Assembly (NCBI RefSeq): GCF_001544615.1
Contig: NZ_FCNV02000017.1
Location: forward strand, 1-64,000
Length of the DNA stretch: 64,000 nt
Direction of reading: 5' to 3'
Source of the DNA: Caballeronia concitans
Lineage (GTDB): Bacteria; Pseudomonadota; Gammaproteobacteria; Burkholderiales; Burkholderiaceae
Translations under genes and position numbers: made by a program
The notes under the pieces: generated by a model
What the model saw: only the letters and a program-made list of their open reading frames with translations
Told to the model about the DNA's origin: nothing
Databases searched by the model: none
Shown: one piece after another, positions 62,401-64,000 of the stretch
Position numbering within the stretch: the first letter of the stretch is position 1
Layout of the letters: every line of letters begins with the position of its first letter

Positions 62401-62533
62401 ATACACGATGCGCCTCAATAACGCGGGCACATTCGGCCTACCGCCGACGCGCGTCGACGCGCTCTACGCACCCTCGACGTTCGGTGCGCTCCCGAATGCG
62501 CCGATGGTCGTCAAGCCGCTCGCGGCGAAGTGA
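56492..62533 (+). CDS. Alpha-2-macroglobulin family protein
   Basis: 2013 residues. Bacterial protease trap of the periplasm. ATG at 56492 has GGAG seven bases upstream. Signal peptide (NKQKWILAATTVLAALASSV) without a Cys, so it is not a lipoprotein, unlike E. coli YfhM (1653 residues). Macroglobulin domains follow, with an Asp/Gln-rich linker near residue 860 and a Gly-rich segment near 1295 (PAGGGGGHGATREL). The thioester motif CLEQ is at residues 1527-1530 (YNCLEQQTSRALGL), so covalent trapping should be possible. A Thr/Ser/Ala repeat (ATSATSPTSATP) lies near 1810. It is 4 bases before pbpC, its usual partner. Confidence 0.95.
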   Translation: MSRVVNKQKWILAATTVLAALASSVAIHRADAARAVSVSPQGKVAQVRQVVVKFDEAMTPLGNPNAAAPAKLACDGAPAAATAGSARWIDQKTWAFDFNADLPPGVRCAVDLNAGIKSVDGNALAGPSHFTFQTGGPFVTRIEPSYGDIEEDQVFVLRLNGPATQTSVLDHVWCESSALGNRIPVRMTDTATRNALIEHFHYEKETDRVLTLACGQTLPSATKMQLVFSQGVTGPSGMPNDVEKRFDYAVREPFKAGFTCERENAKAPCTPLRPLRLTFTAPISRADAEKFVLRGPKGTVAPHFDADNKDAEISAIEFAAPLPERASLTIEAPSNLKDVSGRALANADLFPLATTTAPMPPLAKFSSGTFGIIERFAEPNMPAMLPVTLRHVEADLLVRGLNAGTSTITRLKLDADADIRRWMRTVESFDGIAMSRSVVESRMPEALHNGIPPAIVRNEDGSVGNNPTIDIRSLSLLPKRAGVQTLTLPADDPKALRPFEVVGIPFDKPGFYVVELASPALGASLMGKRQAMYVRTSVLVTNLGVHFKQGRENSLVWVTTLDKGKPVPNAQVRVTDCNGKQLATGMTDAQGIAKIDKALVESHDCGEDSLAYGGFFVSARVNDPVSGPDMAFVQSDWNRGIESWRFDVPTDMSPMRTTRAHTIFDRTLLRAGETVSMKHLLRVETLGGFAFAKRYPTRVTIRHIGSGQTWHLPLTWAADHSADSTFTVPAAAKLGEYSVSLDDGAASATSNDDDNDRAVSESYETGSFRVEEFRLPVFEGSISAGDSKSPGLVAAREAPVSVRLEYVQGGAASNVPVQVSALVRDTAPPFASQFESFSFAPYRKPANDGASAPAEDQDGDGSDDQQQGDSTTKLVADKVRMTLDRDGAGKLKVAPLPAVDSPKRLALEASFADPNGEIQTISGAATLWPAEVAVGVKAGHWVSVGDTVPVQALALDLQGKPRAGVSIEIRGIARVMSSSRKRMVGGFYAYDNHSETSNLGTLCSGKSDDHGLVTCDAKLKQAGNVDLIAVAKDGDGREANASTSVWVTREDELWFGGENTDRIDVLPEKTSYEPGETARFQVRMPFRAATGLVAVEREGVIETRVVELNGKDPTIDLKVQDAWGPNVYVSVLALRGRVREVPWYSFFTWGWKAPVEWARAFWYEGRQYQAPTPLVDLSKPAFRYGLASIKVGTASHKLAVSVTPDAKSYSVRAKAHVKVKVALPDGKPAPVDTQIAVAAVDEALLELMPNRSWDVLDAMLQQRAYGVETATAQMEIVGRRHFGRKAVPAGGGGGHGATRELFDTLLLWNPRVTLDANGEASVDVPLNDALTRFRIVAIATVGAGRFGTGSASIQSTQDLQLISGLPPLVRVGDAFRAQFTLRNGTDRTMRVVVTPHAGALALDARTVELAAGSSKEVVWDVATPDVLGANDSAALAWDVSAVEQGTGKASDAVNLTQRVVAAIPVTVQQATIAQVDGTLSLPVAPPADATRSANGIVRGGVAVSLQPKLADGLPGVRRWFERYPYNCLEQQTSRALGLMDAVQWQAVLTRMPAYLDRDGLANYFPPPDDARPTGSPALSAYLLAVSDEAGKLDRRFALPADLRDRLAAGLANFVDGKIERKFWAPRNDLDFEKLAAIEALSRYGLAQPRMLGSITVAPNQWPTSAVLDYYAILSRVDGIPNREEKRAQAEQIIRARLTYQGTRLSFSTERDDDLWWLMTSVETNAARTALLFADAPGWKDEMPRLVAGLLAMQQHGAWQTTTANLWGSLAVGRFSRLFESTPVTGSTAIALGSAAQRVNWDAAAPAAMASATSATSPTSATPITKTANTRSTMLPWSTGSLTLTQDGTGKPWATIESLAAVALKAPFAAGYRITKTVTPVEPAVKGELSRGDIVRVHLDIDAQSDMTWVVVNDPIPAGATILGSGLGRDSEAATQGEKQDSGAWPAFVERSFDGYRAYYDYLAKGKLQVEYTMRLNNAGTFGLPPTRVDALYAPSTFGALPNAPMVVKPLAAK

Positions 62534-62537
62534 CATC

Positions 62538-64000
62538 GTGAAGCGCGCCGCCACGTTCGTCGTCATCATGATGCTCGCCGCGGCCGCACACGCCGCGCCG
62601 GGCTTCGACGAAGTGCGCGCGAACTGGCGCAGCTCCGACTGGCTCCTGCTCGACCGCGACGGCGAGACGCTGCAGCGCACGCGCATCGACACGAGCGCGC
62701 GGCGCGGCGACTGGATCGCGCTCGCGGACGTATCGCCCGCGCTGCGCGAAGCGATCGTCGTTTCGGAGGACAAACGATTCTACGAACACGCGGGCGTCGA
62801 CTGGCGCGGAGCCGCCGCCGCCGCGTGGGGCAACCTGTGGAACACGCGCACGCGCGGCGCATCGACGGTGACGATGCAGCTCACCGGCCTTATCGGCGAC
62901 GAAGGCAGGAAGCCGTCCGGACGGCGTTCCATCGCGGAAAAGGCGCAGCAAACGGTGAGCGCACTGTGGCTCGAACGCACGTGGCGCAAGGATCAGATTC
63001 TCGAAGCGTATCTCAATCTCGTGCCGTTTCGCGGCGAGATCATCGGGCTGTCGGCGCTGTCGCAGACGCTTTTCGACAAGGCGCCATCCGGTCTCGACGA
63101 GCGCGAATCCGCACTCGCCGCCGCGCTCGTGCGCGCGCCGAATGCGCCGTACGCGAAGGTCGCGGCGCGCGCGTGCGCCATCCTGCGCGACATGCGCACC
63201 TTGCACGCGGACGCCAAAACGAGCGCCGCTCCCGATCCGTGCGTCAATCTCGACAGCTACGCGCAACTGACGCTCACGCGCACCGCATCGGCGCCGGCTT
63301 ACGTCCGCAGCGACGACGCGCTCGCGCCGCATCTCGCGCGGCGCATCGCGAACGAAGTGCATCCGGTGGCCGGTGCGCGCGTGCGTTCGACGCTCGATGC
63401 GCGGCTTCAGCGCTTCGCCCGCGACACGCTCGCCCGCACGCTCGCCGAATTGAATGCGCGCGCGCATCCGCGCAACGTGCACGACGCGGCGGCGATCGTC
63501 ATCGACAACGCTTCCGGCGATGTGCTCGCGTGGGTGGGATCGGCGGGCGGTTTGTCGAACGCGGCCGAGGTCGATGCCGTGCTCGCACAGCGTCAGGCCG
63601 GCTCGACGCTCAAGCCCTTCCTGTACGCGCAGGCCATCGACGAAAAGCGCCTGACCGCCGCCACGCTGCTCGACGACGCCCCGCTCGATCTCGCCACGGG
63701 CGGCGGCCTGTATATCCCGCAAAACTACGATCACGACTTCAAGGGCTGGGTCAGCGTGCGCACGGCGCTCGGCTCGTCGCTGAACGTGCCGGCGGTGCGC
63801 GCGCTCGTGCTGGTCACGCCGCATCGCTTCGCGAAGACGCTCGTCGCGCTCGGCCTGCCGCTGTCGCAAGCGGGCGATTACTACGGCTTCAGCCTCGCGC
63901 TCGGCAGCGCCGATGTCACGCTCGCGTCGCTTGCGAATGCGTATCGGGCGCTGGCGAACGGCGGCATCGCGCGGCCGCTTTTCGATCTCGCGAATCACGC
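62538..64000 (+). CDS. pbpC: Penicillin-binding protein 1C, truncated by window end
   Basis: 487 codons in the window, open to the end. GTG start at 62538, four bases after the macroglobulin stop. Signal peptide KRAATFVVIMMLAAAAHA; transglycosylase motif SEDKRFYEHAGVDWRG with catalytic Glu77 and GASTVTMQLTG; transpeptidase SxxK motif at Ser356-Lys359 (AGSTLKPFLYAQA). PBP1C is a bifunctional-type peptidoglycan synthase; with alpha-2-macroglobulin it is proposed to act after outer-membrane breach. Confidence 0.95.
   Translation, partial: MKRAATFVVIMMLAAAAHAAPGFDEVRANWRSSDWLLLDRDGETLQRTRIDTSARRGDWIALADVSPALREAIVVSEDKRFYEHAGVDWRGAAAAAWGNLWNTRTRGASTVTMQLTGLIGDEGRKPSGRRSIAEKAQQTVSALWLERTWRKDQILEAYLNLVPFRGEIIGLSALSQTLFDKAPSGLDERESALAAALVRAPNAPYAKVAARACAILRDMRTLHADAKTSAAPDPCVNLDSYAQLTLTRTASAPAYVRSDDALAPHLARRIANEVHPVAGARVRSTLDARLQRFARDTLARTLAELNARAHPRNVHDAAAIVIDNASGDVLAWVGSAGGLSNAAEVDAVLAQRQAGSTLKPFLYAQAIDEKRLTAATLLDDAPLDLATGGGLYIPQNYDHDFKGWVSVRTALGSSLNVPAVRALVLVTPHRFAKTLVALGLPLSQAGDYYGFSLALGSADVTLASLANAYRALANGGIARPLFDLANH

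Overview
The window is a 64 kb, GC-rich (about two thirds G+C), gene-dense chromosomal segment. Gene content, order and protein sequences point to a betaproteobacterium of the Burkholderiaceae (Burkholderia/Paraburkholderia/Caballeronia group). The species cannot be told from the sequence. It is core chromosome: housekeeping operons, no tRNA or rRNA gene, no CRISPR array, no intact insertion sequence and no prophage.

Layout. 1-2213: start of a thiolase gene (phaA) and class I PHA synthase phaC. 2506-5567: pgeF and rluD (overlapping, minus) divergent from bamD. 5749-9892: a protein derived from the N-terminal part of an IS5-type transposase, a DinG/YoaA Fe-S helicase, a YdcH-like small protein and a Gln/Ala-rich coiled-coil exported protein. 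10129-14441: tex and the potassium transporter kup, convergent on a shared terminator. 14701-32078: a run of fifteen recognised genes on the minus strand, in transcription order ndk, rlmN, rodZ, ispG, hisS, yfgM, bamB, der, hfq, hflX, hflK, hflC, DUF2065, hisZ, purA and a purine-type phosphoribosyltransferase. It joins nucleotide metabolism, isoprenoid and His-tRNA supply, outer-membrane assembly, ribosome biogenesis, sRNA function and membrane proteolysis. 32408-34599: a Bax-inhibitor-1 family membrane protein and rlmD. 34659-39334: the stress cluster surE-pcm-nlpD-rpoS followed by a PolB-type exonuclease gene. 39438-45526: a quinone-oxidoreductase-like gene, a GT9 glycosyltransferase, and a four-gene unit of a class III CoA-transferase with an SsuABC/TauABC-like importer. 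45615-49528: dnaX, ybaB, recR and a DUF1653 gene, preceded by the SRP RNA gene (ffs). 49850-53015: trxA, rho, mtfA and rpmE2 (bL31B). 53224-64000: a GT-C membrane glycosyltransferase, a MATE exporter, a very large alpha-2-macroglobulin with an intact thioester motif, and the start of its usual partner pbpC, which runs off the window.

Most of the window is well-known core biology. The most unusual items are the degenerate IS5-like protein that kept the DNA-binding-side domain but lost the catalytic one, the CoA-transferase/ABC-importer unit of unknown substrate, the apparent lack of a pilW/pilF-like gene between rlmN and rodZ, the 2013-residue non-lipoprotein alpha-2-macroglobulin, and several perfect palindromes in regulatory gaps (4580-4597, 9962-9994, 32163-32180, 50233-50260). 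I found no clearly new multi-gene system.
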